Of a stretch of DNA of 64,000 nt, positions 54,795 through 63,520 are shown in pieces (positions within the stretch are counted from its first letter, which is position 1; each line of letters starts with the position of its first letter). The notes beneath the pieces are model-generated. The model worked only from the letters and a program-made list of their open reading frames with translations. It was not told the DNA's origin and searched no databases. The translations under genes and the position numbers were made by a program. This DNA is from Paracholeplasma vituli (GTDB taxonomy: Bacteria > Bacillota_I > Bacilli_A > Acholeplasmatales > UBA5453): assembly GCF_025446935.1 (NCBI RefSeq), contig NZ_JAOEGN010000003.1, positions 62,001 to 126,000 of the forward strand, read 5' to 3'.

Positions 54795-57458
54795 ATGTGG
54801 TATTCAAAATCAATTAGTAGTGTAGTAGAGACTTTAGGTGTCAACCCTAAAACGGGATTAAGTACCCATGAAGTCGAACAAAGACTCACACAACATGGGC
54901 TAAATCAACTTACCCCTAAGAAGAAAAAAAGTTTGATTAAACTCTTTTTCAAACAACTGAATGACGTTTTAATATATGTGTTGATTGCAGCAGCAATCTT
55001 AACCATCGTTGCAAGCTACTGGGAAGGGCATACCGAATTTACGGATGCAATCATCATTATGCTTGTTGTCTTTATCAATGCGTTCATTGGTGTATTCCAA
55101 GAATATAAAGCAGAGAAGGCCGTTGAAGCTCTTCAAAAAATGACCTCGCCAAAAACACTGGTTAGACGGGATGGTGAGATTGTTGAAGTTGATTCAAAAA
55201 CATTAGTACCGGGCGATATTGTTTTATTAGATGCAGGTAGATTCATTCCTGCCGACCTAAGATTGATTGAAAGTTCAAATCTACAAATTGAAGAATCCGC
55301 TTTAACTGGGGAATCGGTCCCTTCCGAGAAAAATGCGAAGGATCAATTACCTGAAGCCCAAGTTCCAATTGGAGATCAACACAACATGGCTTTCTTATCC
55401 ACACTGGTTACTTACGGACGTGGTGAAGCGGTTGTTGTGTCCACTGGGATGCACACAGAAATGGGTAAGATTGCGAAAATCCTAGAAGAAGAAGACACTG
55501 AAATGACCCCTCTTCAAAAACGTTTAGAAGAACTTGGTAAAATGCTTGGGATTATCGCTTTAGTCATCTGTGCGATCATATTCGGTTTAGGCATTTTACA
55601 AGGTAAAGAACTGATTGAAATGTTCGTTACCTCCATATCCCTAGCAGTTGCAGCGATTCCTGAAGGATTAGCTGCGATTGTTGCGATAGTGCTTGCACTA
55701 GGCACCACAAGAATGTCTAAGAAAAATGCGATTGTTAAGAAACTAACCGCAGTTGAAACGCTAGGTTCTGTGAATATCATCTGTTCGGATAAAACTGGGA
55801 CATTGACTCAAAATAAGATGACAGTTACTCATGTATATACTAAAAACGGGTTACAACCAGTAGAGTCCTTAGTAATTCATGAAGAAGAACAAAAACTCAT
55901 TGAAGCATTTAACTTGTGTAATGATGCGACCTTAACAACAGGCGACCCAACCGAAATTGCGTTGGTTCAACTTGCGCAACTAAATAATATCGAAAAATCC
56001 GATTTAGACCGACAATTCCCACGTGTGGATGAAAAACCATTCGACTCAGATCGTAAGCGTATGTCAACGCTTAACCAAGTTGATGATGGTTATGAAGTCT
56101 ATACCAAAGGTGCTTTAGATTCATTGCTAAAAGTGACTACGCACATTTATGATCAAGGTCAAATTCGACCGATTACCAATCAAGATATTGTTGAACTACA
56201 AAACGCTGCTAACGATATGTCGCTACAGGCTCTTCGTGTCTTAGCAGCAGCATTTAGACCAACCAAAGAAGCATTATCCGCTAAAACGATGGAAAATGAT
56301 TTAGTGATTATTGGTTTAATTGGTATGATTGACCCACCACGTCTTGAAGTTAAAGACTCTATCAATCAAGCACATCAAGCGCACATCGACGTGCTCATGA
56401 TTACGGGTGACCACCGCAACACAGCACTCGCGATTGCTCAAACTTTAAACATTGCACAAACCATGGATCAAACCGTATCGGGTAGTGAAATAGACCAAAT
56501 GAGTGACGAAGAATTAGAAAAGAATATTCGTAACTATAAAGTCTTTGCACGCGTTTCACCTGAACATAAAGTTAAAATCGTTAAAACCCTTAAAAAACTC
56601 GGTTACATTGTATCGATGACGGGTGATGGTGTTAACGATGCCCCTTCCTTAAAGAGCGCTGATATTGGTGTTGCGATGGGTATTACAGGTACAGATGTAT
56701 CGAAGAATGCTGCAGACATGATTTTAACCGATGATAACTTTACCACCATCGTTCATGCGATTGAAGAAGGGCGTATCATTTATAACAATATTAAAAAAGC
56801 AGTTATCTTCTTATTAAGCTGTAACTTTGGTGAAATCGTTGCGATTTTCATCTCTGTTTTACTTGGTTGGCCAGTACCATTACTTGCGACCCAAATCCTT
56901 TGGATTAACCTCATCACCGACACACTACCTGCGATTAGTTTAGGTCTAGATGAATCCATTGAAGATGTTATGAAACAAAAACCACGTGATAAGAAAGAAT
57001 CGTTTTTTGCTGAAAGAGCTGGTCAACGTGCGATAATTGGTGGGATTTTAATTGGTTTAGCAACCCTTTTTGCATTCATCATTGGCTTATTCGAAAAAGG
57101 CATATCATTCACAGAAATTGGTCAAGTTGCACACGGCGAACCAGCTTTCATCCACGCGTCCACAATGGCCTTTGTTGTACTCGCCTTCTCACAACTATTC
57201 TATGCGTTCTCACTCAGAAGTTCACACAAAACATTGCTTCAAGTGGGTGTATTCAAGAATAAAACTTTAATAGGTTCGTTGGTTATTGGTGTAATCCTTC
57301 AAATTGCGATCATCAACATTCCATTCTTCAACGATGCATTCCAAGTCGCACCACTTAACTTCGCTGACTGGGATATTGTCATCATCCTATCTCTAATCCC
57401 ATTCATCGTGAATGAATTGATTAAATGGGTGGCTTCAAAACGAAACAAAACAGTATAA
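54795..57458 (+). CDS. P2-type cation-transporting ATPase (likely Mn2+/Ca2+ exporter)
   Basis: An 887-residue P-type ATPase. It has LTGESVPSEK (dephosphorylation), the phosphorylation Asp332 in ICSDKTGTLTQNKMT, ITGDHRNTALAI, and MTGDGVNDAPSLKSAD. The fourth TM helix has VAAIPEGLA (the PEGL motif of SERCA-like Ca2+/Mn2+ pumps), and the other TM helices fit type IIA. ATG 54795 was chosen because AAAGGAT precedes it; the longer frame from 54690 lies inside the riboswitch. The riboswitch points to manganese export or detoxification. Confidence 0.93.
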   Translation: MWYSKSISSVVETLGVNPKTGLSTHEVEQRLTQHGLNQLTPKKKKSLIKLFFKQLNDVLIYVLIAAAILTIVASYWEGHTEFTDAIIIMLVVFINAFIGVFQEYKAEKAVEALQKMTSPKTLVRRDGEIVEVDSKTLVPGDIVLLDAGRFIPADLRLIESSNLQIEESALTGESVPSEKNAKDQLPEAQVPIGDQHNMAFLSTLVTYGRGEAVVVSTGMHTEMGKIAKILEEEDTEMTPLQKRLEELGKMLGIIALVICAIIFGLGILQGKELIEMFVTSISLAVAAIPEGLAAIVAIVLALGTTRMSKKNAIVKKLTAVETLGSVNIICSDKTGTLTQNKMTVTHVYTKNGLQPVESLVIHEEEQKLIEAFNLCNDATLTTGDPTEIALVQLAQLNNIEKSDLDRQFPRVDEKPFDSDRKRMSTLNQVDDGYEVYTKGALDSLLKVTTHIYDQGQIRPITNQDIVELQNAANDMSLQALRVLAAAFRPTKEALSAKTMENDLVIIGLIGMIDPPRLEVKDSINQAHQAHIDVLMITGDHRNTALAIAQTLNIAQTMDQTVSGSEIDQMSDEELEKNIRNYKVFARVSPEHKVKIVKTLKKLGYIVSMTGDGVNDAPSLKSADIGVAMGITGTDVSKNAADMILTDDNFTTIVHAIEEGRIIYNNIKKAVIFLLSCNFGEIVAIFISVLLGWPVPLLATQILWINLITDTLPAISLGLDESIEDVMKQKPRDKKESFFAERAGQRAIIGGILIGLATLFAFIIGLFEKGISFTEIGQVAHGEPAFIHASTMAFVVLAFSQLFYAFSLRSSHKTLLQVGVFKNKTLIGSLVIGVILQIAIINIPFFNDAFQVAPLNFADWDIVIILSLIPFIVNELIKWVASKRNKTV

Positions 57459-57469
57459 TCCAATCGTAT

Positions 57470-57508
57470 AAAAGGGCGTTCATAATGAAATGAACTGCCC
57501 TTTTTTCG
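57470..57508 (+). terminator. Terminator of the P-type ATPase gene
   Basis: An imperfect stem (AAAGGGCGTTCAT with ATGAACTGCCCTTT) and a T-run. Confidence 0.82.
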
Positions 57509-57535
57509 TAAAAAAAGACCAAGCAAAAGCTTAGC
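57509..57535 (-). terminator. Terminator of the feo operon
   Basis: On the minus strand a CTAAGC/GCTTGG stem over a TTTT loop is followed by a U-run. Confidence 0.75.
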
Positions 57536-57536
57536 C

Positions 57537-57716
57537 TTATTCTTTTGTGTTAATGTCTTCAAAGATCGCTTTAATCGAATCTACTTTTAATGTACAGGTT
57601 TTCTTAGAACTACAGTTACAGCCTAAACCCGTTTTCTTTTGTACAAAGCGATAATAGGCAATACCAAGGAAGATACCGAGAACAAATATTAAAATTAGAG
57701 TATCAATAAGATTCAT
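57537..57716 (-). CDS. FeoB-associated Cys-rich membrane protein
   Basis: A 59-residue protein missed by size cut-offs. One N-terminal TM helix (LIDTLILIFVLGIFLGIAYY) is followed by GLGCNCSSKKTC with three close cysteines and an acidic tail. This is the pattern of the small FeoB-associated Cys-rich proteins. Its ATG overlaps the feoB stop (ATGA), so it is the third gene of the operon. The role in iron uptake, perhaps FeoC-like, is unknown. Confidence 0.85.
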   Translation of the reverse strand: MNLIDTLILIFVLGIFLGIAYYRFVQKKTGLGCNCSSKKTCTLKVDSIKAIFEDINTKE

Positions 57717-59692
57717 CTTAAACCTCCTAAAAACGTTAATGATTGGTAAATAAGAATAGCTAGCACATAAGCGAGTCCTGTTTGGAAGAGTATCGCTTGG
57801 AACATCTTTTTAGTGGAACCTAGTTCCTTCTTCATGGCTCCAATCGCTCCAAAACAAGGCGCAGAGAATAGATTAAATACCATAAAAGCGTAAGCTGATG
57901 CAGGTGTAAAGAATGCATAGATAGGTGCGTTCAAAATGATGTTGCCTTCGGTAATATCTGCGGATAATCCACCGATTATAGCCATTGAAGAAACGACTTG
58001 TTCCTTCGCTACTAACCCTTGAATCGCTGATACAGATGTCGCCCAAGATAAATCACCTAACATCGGATAGAATAGATAACTGAATCCTCTACCGAGATAA
58101 GAGAGAATCGATTGATTGACATCAATACCGTATTCTAATCTAAATGAAAAGGAAGTTAAAAACCATATGATAATCGAGGACATTAGAATGATGGTACCGG
58201 CTTTTTCAATGAACTCAAATACTTTGTCATAAACATCTCTTATTGTATATCTTAAATCGGGTAACTTATAATTTGGTAATTCCGAGATGAATGCAGATGG
58301 GGTCCCTTTGAAGAAGAAGGTTTTCATAATAATTGCTGACAACAATATGATCATAATCGATAGCATATATAAACTGAAGGATATGAATCCAGAATGTTCG
58401 GGGAAGAAAAAACCAGCGAATAATGCAATTATCGGAAGTTTTGCACTACAAGGAATGAAAGGTGTCAACATGATGGACATCCGTCTTTCATCTTGACCTT
58501 CTATTGTGCGTGTAGCCATAATTCCGGGAATACTACAACCCGATCCTAAAATGAATGGAATCAAGGATTTACCAGATAATCCGAATTTCTTAAACAAACG
58601 GTCTAGGAAGAAAGCAATTCTGGTCATATATCCAGTGGATTCTAAAAGACTGATTAGAATGAAAAGAAGGATCAGTTGAGGCACAAAGTTTAGGACTGCT
58701 CCAACCCCAGCAATCATCCCATCTGAAACGAGCGACGCTGACCAATTCGATGCACCAATAGAGGTTAACCAATCGAATATGAATCCGCTAAATAGGGAGA
58801 TGTTACCATCAATAAAATCGACGGTTAAACTGCCAACAACACCCACAGATAAATAATAGATTACAAACATGATCAGAGCAAAGATTGGTAAAGCGAGATA
58901 TTTATTTAAGAATATTTTGTCTAATCGTTCAGTCATGGGGTCCCCATGGTGGAGTCGAACAAAACTCTGTTTTTTAACATTTTCGATGAAATCATATCTT
59001 CCCATCGCAATAATTGTTTCAATGTCATGCTGATAACTTTGTTCTAACGGCTTAATCCATTTTGTAATATCAAGTCCTTGAGATTCGATGATTGGATCCT
59101 GTTCAAGTAACTTAATAGCGATAAAACGCGCATGTGGTTGATGAATTTGATGTTCTAAATGGGATATGATTTTCTCAACGTTCGGTTTAAATATCGGTTT
59201 AGTTTCGTGTTTGATATAATCGCCTGATTGAATGACATGAATCAATTCTTTTAAACCTGATTTTTTCAAAGCTGAGATCTGAACAACCGTTGTGTTCAGT
59301 AAATTCGATAAGGCTTCCACATGAATCGAAATGCCCTTTTTCTCTAACATATCGGCCATATTTAAAACAATAATACAATCGATATCGAGTTCCATTAATT
59401 GGGTAGTGAGATATAAACTGCGCTCAATAGAGGTCGCATCGATAATATTAATGATTAAGTCAGGTCTTTCTTGAATCAAAAATGCTCTAGAAAGGGCTTC
59501 TTCTAAGGTGTAAGGAGACAATGAATATATCCCGGGTAAATCGATGAGTTCATGCTTCCCTTCAGCAATCACACCTACTTTTTGTTCAATCGTCACCCCA
59601 GGCCAGTTGCCAATCTTTTGATTAGCTCCAGTCAAAGCATTAAAGAGTGTGGTTTTACCACTGTTTTGATTACCAATTAACGCAATTCTCAT
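57713..59692 (-). CDS. feoB: Ferrous iron transport protein B
   Basis: A 659-residue Fe2+ transporter. The N-terminal G domain has GNQNSGKTTLF (G1), the GNWPGVT (G2 region), DLPGIYSL (G3) and LNMADMLE (G4). The helical region then leads to the membrane domain with two Gate repeats (GSGCSIPGIMATRTIEG and VSAIQGLVAKEQVV). About ten TM helices. It overlaps feoA by 4 nt and the small Cys-rich gene by 3-4 nt. Confidence 0.96.
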   Translation of the reverse strand: MRIALIGNQNSGKTTLFNALTGANQKIGNWPGVTIEQKVGVIAEGKHELIDLPGIYSLSPYTLEEALSRAFLIQERPDLIINIIDATSIERSLYLTTQLMELDIDCIIVLNMADMLEKKGISIHVEALSNLLNTTVVQISALKKSGLKELIHVIQSGDYIKHETKPIFKPNVEKIISHLEHQIHQPHARFIAIKLLEQDPIIESQGLDITKWIKPLEQSYQHDIETIIAMGRYDFIENVKKQSFVRLHHGDPMTERLDKIFLNKYLALPIFALIMFVIYYLSVGVVGSLTVDFIDGNISLFSGFIFDWLTSIGASNWSASLVSDGMIAGVGAVLNFVPQLILLFILISLLESTGYMTRIAFFLDRLFKKFGLSGKSLIPFILGSGCSIPGIMATRTIEGQDERRMSIMLTPFIPCSAKLPIIALFAGFFFPEHSGFISFSLYMLSIMIILLSAIIMKTFFFKGTPSAFISELPNYKLPDLRYTIRDVYDKVFEFIEKAGTIILMSSIIIWFLTSFSFRLEYGIDVNQSILSYLGRGFSYLFYPMLGDLSWATSVSAIQGLVAKEQVVSSMAIIGGLSADITEGNIILNAPIYAFFTPASAYAFMVFNLFSAPCFGAIGAMKKELGSTKKMFQAILFQTGLAYVLAILIYQSLTFLGGLR

Positions 59693-59940
59693 AAAGGGTG
59701 CACCTCAATAAAAGCGAGGTCAGCTTTACGGATACATAAATCGTAATCGCGAATTTTAATGTCAAATGGATCCCCTAAAGGCGCAATCCTTTTTATCTCG
59801 ACGATAACCCCTGGTGTTACACCCATATCAAGCAGTCGTCTTTTAATTTCTTTAGTAGCTGAATCAATCGTCAGTACTCGACCTTTTTGACCTGGTTTGA
59901 GTTGATCTAAACGTAATTTTTGTTCATCGCATTTAGGCAT
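59689..59940 (-). CDS. feoA: Ferrous iron transport protein A
   Basis: An 83-residue SH3-like protein: LRLDQLKPGQKGRVLTID, then RRLLDMGVTPGVIVEI and PFDIKIRDYDLCIRKADLAFIEV. The ATG at 59940 was chosen because GAGGTG precedes it at normal distance; an earlier in-frame ATG lies before that site. It is first in the feoA-feoB-Cys-rich operon. Confidence 0.93.
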   Translation of the reverse strand: MPKCDEQKLRLDQLKPGQKGRVLTIDSATKEIKRRLLDMGVTPGVIVEIKRIAPLGDPFDIKIRDYDLCIRKADLAFIEVHPL

Positions 59941-59962
59941 AAAAAAACACCTCATTTTCATT

Positions 59963-59995
59963 CATAATGATAAACAAAATGGAGGGTGTATTCAA
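59963..59995 (-). promoter_or_regulatory. feo promoter, possible Fur-type site
   Basis: On the minus strand TTGAAT (59995-59990), a 17-nt spacer and TATCAT (59972-59967). The TTTATCATTATGAATGA run over the -10 box resembles part of a Fur box (AATGATAAT-type dyad), which would fit iron repression, but it is not a full match. Confidence 0.5.
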
Positions 59996-60022
59996 ATGAA
60001 ATTATAATATTTTTAAATAGAA

Positions 60023-60271
60023 TTATAAATTAGAAGCATCTTTCTTGATTTTTACTTTTTTCTCTGGAACAGGGTCGTATTTAGGCTTAAATAGTGGGTT
60101 ACATGTCAGTACACGCTTAGTGGTTAAGAACATGGCTTTTGGGAAACTGAAACGCTCAAAACACCCTAATGCATAATTTGAACAAGACGGTTTATGTCTA
60201 CACACAAAGTGCTTATTAGGGGAGACAGATTTTTGATACCATTTGATGAGTTTGACAGAACGTTTTTCCAT
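60023..60271 (-). CDS. yidD: Membrane protein insertion efficiency factor YidD
   Basis: An 82-residue small protein, associated in other bacteria with the YidC insertion route. It has LIKWYQKSVSP, CRHKPSCSNYALGCFERF and PKAMFLTTKRVLTCNPLF, the full YidD signature with its conserved Cys residues. The start at 60271 is favoured because GGGTG precedes it; a GTG at 60280 is possible. A basic C-terminus follows. It stands alone. Confidence 0.92.
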   Translation of the reverse strand: MEKRSVKLIKWYQKSVSPNKHFVCRHKPSCSNYALGCFERFSFPKAMFLTTKRVLTCNPLFKPKYDPVPEKKVKIKKDASNL

Positions 60272-60389
60272 AGGTTTCACCCACTGAAATTATATCACAT
60301 TTCCGACAATAAAAAAGAGATGCGCAAATCTAAGGCATTATGTTATAATTTAATCAAGTAGTGAAACCGATTTCAAGGAGGAAAATGAT

Positions 60390-62450
60390 ATGAAGGTTTA
60401 TGATACAAACCAAATCAGGAACATTGCCATCCTAGGCCATCTAGGATCAGGAAAGACCAGCATTACTGAAGCATTATTATTTTCAAGCGGCGCAATTAGT
60501 TCACGTGGCAGCGTAGAAGCTAAGAACACCGTATCCGATTTTATGGATGAAGAAAAAGTGAAACAAGGCAGTTTATCGACAAGTATCATCCCTATTGAGT
60601 ACAATGGCATCAAACTTAATTTCTTAGATGTCCCGGGTAACGATGAATTAGACAATGAAATCAAACAATCGCTTTCTGTAGTTAAGGGTGCTGTCCTTGT
60701 AGTTGATGCATCTAAAGGTGTTGAAGTAGGCACTGAACGTCTATGGAAAGAAATCCGCAACATGCATATTCCAGCGGTTATTTTCGTCAATAAAATGGAC
60801 AAAGAAAACGTCAAGTTTGAAGATGTTTTAGAAAGTATCCGTGTTAAATTAGGTAAAAAAGCTGTACCATTCTGTTGGCCAATTGGACGCAACGAAAACT
60901 TTGAAGGGTTCGTCAACGTCATCGAAATGAAAGCGCGTATTTATGATGGTACGACTTCACACGATGCACCAATTTGGGACGAAAAGAAACCAAAAATCGA
61001 ACAATTACGCAGCATGATTATGGAATCCGTTGCTGAAACCAGTGATGAACTTCTTGAAAAATTTTTTGGTGGTGAAGAACTTACTGAAGAAGAAATCAAT
61101 GAAGGTCTTAAGAATGGAATATACCATGGTGAATTAACACCAGTTATCGTTGGTTCTGCAGTGAAAAACATCGGTATACGCACAATGCTTGGTATGCTAG
61201 CCAAATTTTTACCACAACCGGATCAACTTAGGGCTTTAGAAGGTGTTAATCCAAAAACTGAAGAAGCAGTAGTCAGACACACCAAAGATGAAGAACCATT
61301 CTCAGGCTATGTCTTTAAAACCACAATTGACCCATTTGTAGGTGCAATCAACATCATTAAAATTAACTCAGGTACCCTAAAAACCGGTCAAGATATCCTA
61401 ATTGGCAATACCGGAAAACAAGAAAAAATCGGTGCGTTGTTTGCTCTTCAAGGTAAACAACAATTCCCAATTGAACTGGCTCACGCGGGCGATATTGTAG
61501 CGGTATCTAAACTTGAAAATATTCATACAGGCTATACCATTTCCGATCCAAAAAACCCAATCGTATACGAACCAACTAAGACCTTAAAACCAACCATTTA
61601 TGTCGCGATTAATCCTAAAAATAAAGCAGATGAAGACAAGATTTCTTACGCGCTAGCGCGTTTAAATATTGAAGACCCATCCTTTGAAATCGTACGTAAT
61701 AAAGAAACCTCACAACAATTATTAGGTGGTTTAGGGATGACCCATATCAACTTTATTATCGACAGAATGAGAACCGTATTTAAAGTTGAAGTCACCACCG
61801 AAGAACCTAAGGTTGTCTACCGTGAAACCATCAAGCGTAAAGTTGAGGGTGAAGGTAAACATAAGAAACAATCTGGTGGTGCAGGTCAATTTGGACACGT
61901 ATTCATCCGTTTTGAACCATCCGATAAAGAATTTGAATTTACCGAAGAAGTCTTTGGGGGTTCTGTCCCTAAAAACTACTTCCCAGCAGTTGAAAAAGGC
62001 CTAATTGAAACCTTTGAACATGGTCCACTTGCGGGATTCCCAGTGATCTTTGTGAAATCGACACTCTTTGATGGGTCTTACCATCCAGTCGATTCAAATG
62101 AAATCTCATTCAAACTTGCTGCGAACCTTGCCTTTAAGGAAGCTGTTAAGACAGCTCAACCGACCATCCTTGAACCGATTCTTAAGATGTATATCACGGT
62201 TAAAGATCAATATGTTGGTGATGTAATGGGCGATATGAACAAGCGTCGCGGCCGTGTCATGGGCATGAGTCAATCTGATGAAGGTCAAGTCATTGAAGCA
62301 GAAGCACCAGAGTCCGAAGTTCAAAAATACATCATTGACTTAAAGGCAATCACTCAAGGTTCTGGTATCTTCCAACGTGAATTTATCCGTTATGAAGAAG
62401 TACCACAACATTTAATTGACGGTATCATTCAAAAATACAAAGAACATTAA
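60390..62450 (+). CDS. Elongation factor G paralogue (EF-G2-like GTPase)
   Basis: A 686-residue translational GTPase with all EF-G domains: G1 GHLGSGKTS, G4 NKMDKE, domain II around GYVFKTTIDPFVGAIN, domain III, domain IV (GGAGQFGHVFIRFEPS) and domain V (GDVMGDMNKRRGRVMGM). The G3 motif is DVPGND (Asp80-Asn84), where EF-G normally has DTPGH, so the catalytic His is replaced by Asn. The divergence and lone position, away from rpsL-rpsG-tufA, argue for an accessory EF-G2 rather than canonical fusA. Its own terminator follows. Confidence 0.85.
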   Translation: MKVYDTNQIRNIAILGHLGSGKTSITEALLFSSGAISSRGSVEAKNTVSDFMDEEKVKQGSLSTSIIPIEYNGIKLNFLDVPGNDELDNEIKQSLSVVKGAVLVVDASKGVEVGTERLWKEIRNMHIPAVIFVNKMDKENVKFEDVLESIRVKLGKKAVPFCWPIGRNENFEGFVNVIEMKARIYDGTTSHDAPIWDEKKPKIEQLRSMIMESVAETSDELLEKFFGGEELTEEEINEGLKNGIYHGELTPVIVGSAVKNIGIRTMLGMLAKFLPQPDQLRALEGVNPKTEEAVVRHTKDEEPFSGYVFKTTIDPFVGAINIIKINSGTLKTGQDILIGNTGKQEKIGALFALQGKQQFPIELAHAGDIVAVSKLENIHTGYTISDPKNPIVYEPTKTLKPTIYVAINPKNKADEDKISYALARLNIEDPSFEIVRNKETSQQLLGGLGMTHINFIIDRMRTVFKVEVTTEEPKVVYRETIKRKVEGEGKHKKQSGGAGQFGHVFIRFEPSDKEFEFTEEVFGGSVPKNYFPAVEKGLIETFEHGPLAGFPVIFVKSTLFDGSYHPVDSNEISFKLAANLAFKEAVKTAQPTILEPILKMYITVKDQYVGDVMGDMNKRRGRVMGMSQSDEGQVIEAEAPESEVQKYIIDLKAITQGSGIFQREFIRYEEVPQHLIDGIIQKYKEH

Positions 62451-62456
62451 TAGTAT

Positions 62457-62495
62457 AGAGGTGTCATTTAATAAATGATGCCTCTTTTCTTTTTT
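62457..62495 (+). terminator. Terminator of the EF-G-like gene
   Basis: A 13-bp stem with two G-U pairs (62457-62469 with 62473-62485), then a T-rich tail. Confidence 0.82.
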
Positions 62496-62534
62496 TCTTA
62501 ATTTCATTTGGTAGATATCAAATAGGTGATGAAA

Positions 62535-62906
62535 ATGAAATGCTATCAATGTCGTAAGCACTTTTATCCAAGAAGAACACTTTCTACTTTATTTGAAGAA
62601 CCCTTACAATTAAGATGCAAAAGTTGTGAAAAGCGATATCCCGTTCGCATAAAACGTGAAGTCATTCCAATTTCAAATTATCAACTATATTTATATACAT
62701 TGTTTATAGAAGAAGTGCCAATTAAAGAAGAAGCCTACTTGGATGAAAGTTTAAAGGTGTTATTGCTGTACTTAAATCACCGAAAACAAAGTGACATTTT
62801 GATTTGGATTGAAACGTTAGATAAGACATTATACGAATGTCTAGACCAATTGGACTTATGTGATATTTTTATCATTTCCTTATTCCCTCATAAACTCATG
62901 GTATAA
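62535..62906 (+). CDS. ComF-like zinc-ribbon fragment or small zinc-finger protein
   Basis: A 123-residue protein with an N-terminal zinc ribbon, CYQC and CKSCEKRYP, then a mainly helical region. It lies directly upstream of hpf, the spot where comFC sits in Firmicutes, and the ribbon resembles the ComFC N-terminus. The phosphoribosyltransferase domain is absent, so it may be a shortened comFC or an unrelated small zinc protein. ATG 62535 was chosen from AGGTGA spacing. Confidence 0.6.
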   Translation: MKCYQCRKHFYPRRTLSTLFEEPLQLRCKSCEKRYPVRIKREVIPISNYQLYLYTLFIEEVPIKEEAYLDESLKVLLLYLNHRKQSDILIWIETLDKTLYECLDQLDLCDIFIISLFPHKLMV

Positions 62907-62907
62907 T
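62899..62907 (+). promoter_or_regulatory. hpf promoter (extended -10)
   Basis: TG-G-TATAAT (62899-62907) overlaps the stop codon of the upstream gene, with about 25 nt to the hpf start. No clear -35 box. Confidence 0.6.
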
Positions 62908-62931
62908 ATAGGTGTAAGGGAGGATTCATAT

Positions 62932-63477
62932 ATGAAATATGATATCATTGGAAAAAATGGTTTTGAACCTACCGAGGCAATCAAAAATTATTGCCAAAAA
63001 AGGTTAAGCAAAGTCGTCTCCTTTTTCGACACAGACATGATTCTTGAAGTAAGAGTTGTTCTGAAGGTGTATAAAGATCACCATAAAGTCGAAGTCACTA
63101 TCCCAGCGAAAGGCATCATTCTTCGCGCTGAAGTATCCGATCAGGATATGTACACAGCTATCGACAAGTCTGTCGATAAACTCATCACCCAAATCAAGAA
63201 ACACAAAGAAAAACTTAAAAATCATCTGATTAAACAAGGCTTAAAGAAGGTTTACTCTGAAGAATTTGAAACGGAATCCATCGAAAAAGAAATCTTGGCT
63301 TCCCAATTGGTTAAAAACAAGGAAGTTAAACTCGCTGCAATGTCCGTTGACCAAGCATTAATTGAAATGGAAATGTCCGGTCATGATTTTTACGTATTCT
63401 TAAATGAAGCCACTAATCAAGTCAATGTCGCTTACATCCGTGAAGATGGCGATTACGCTGTGATTGCAACCAAATAA
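62932..63477 (+). CDS. hpf: Long-form ribosome hibernation promoting factor
   Basis: A 181-residue protein. The N-terminal S30AE domain (NGFEPTEAIKNYCQKRLSKV, then MILEVRVVLKVYKDHHKVEVTIP) binds the 30S subunit. A charged linker leads to the C-terminal dimerisation domain (VKLAAMSVDQALIEMEMSGHDFYVF and AYIREDGDYAVI), each quoted as a pattern. It is the long form that makes 100S ribosomes in Firmicutes. ATG 62932 was chosen because AAGGGAGG precedes it. Confidence 0.94.
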   Translation: MKYDIIGKNGFEPTEAIKNYCQKRLSKVVSFFDTDMILEVRVVLKVYKDHHKVEVTIPAKGIILRAEVSDQDMYTAIDKSVDKLITQIKKHKEKLKNHLIKQGLKKVYSEEFETESIEKEILASQLVKNKEVKLAAMSVDQALIEMEMSGHDFYVFLNEATNQVNVAYIREDGDYAVIATK

Positions 63478-63486
63478 GTCGATAAA

Positions 63487-63518
63487 AAAACAGTTCAAAA
63501 TTGAACTGTTTTATTTTT
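63487..63518. terminator. Bidirectional terminator, hpf and DUF975 gene
   Basis: A 12-bp perfect stem (63487-63498 with 63501-63512) with A-run and T-run on opposite sides. Confidence 0.92.
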
Positions 63519-63520
63519 GA

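Noticed and set aside
60398-60922. Antisense open frame of 174 codons over the EF-G-like gene
   Set aside because: Low-complexity, Ser/Leu-rich shadow of a well-conserved gene, with no ribosome site or family signal.
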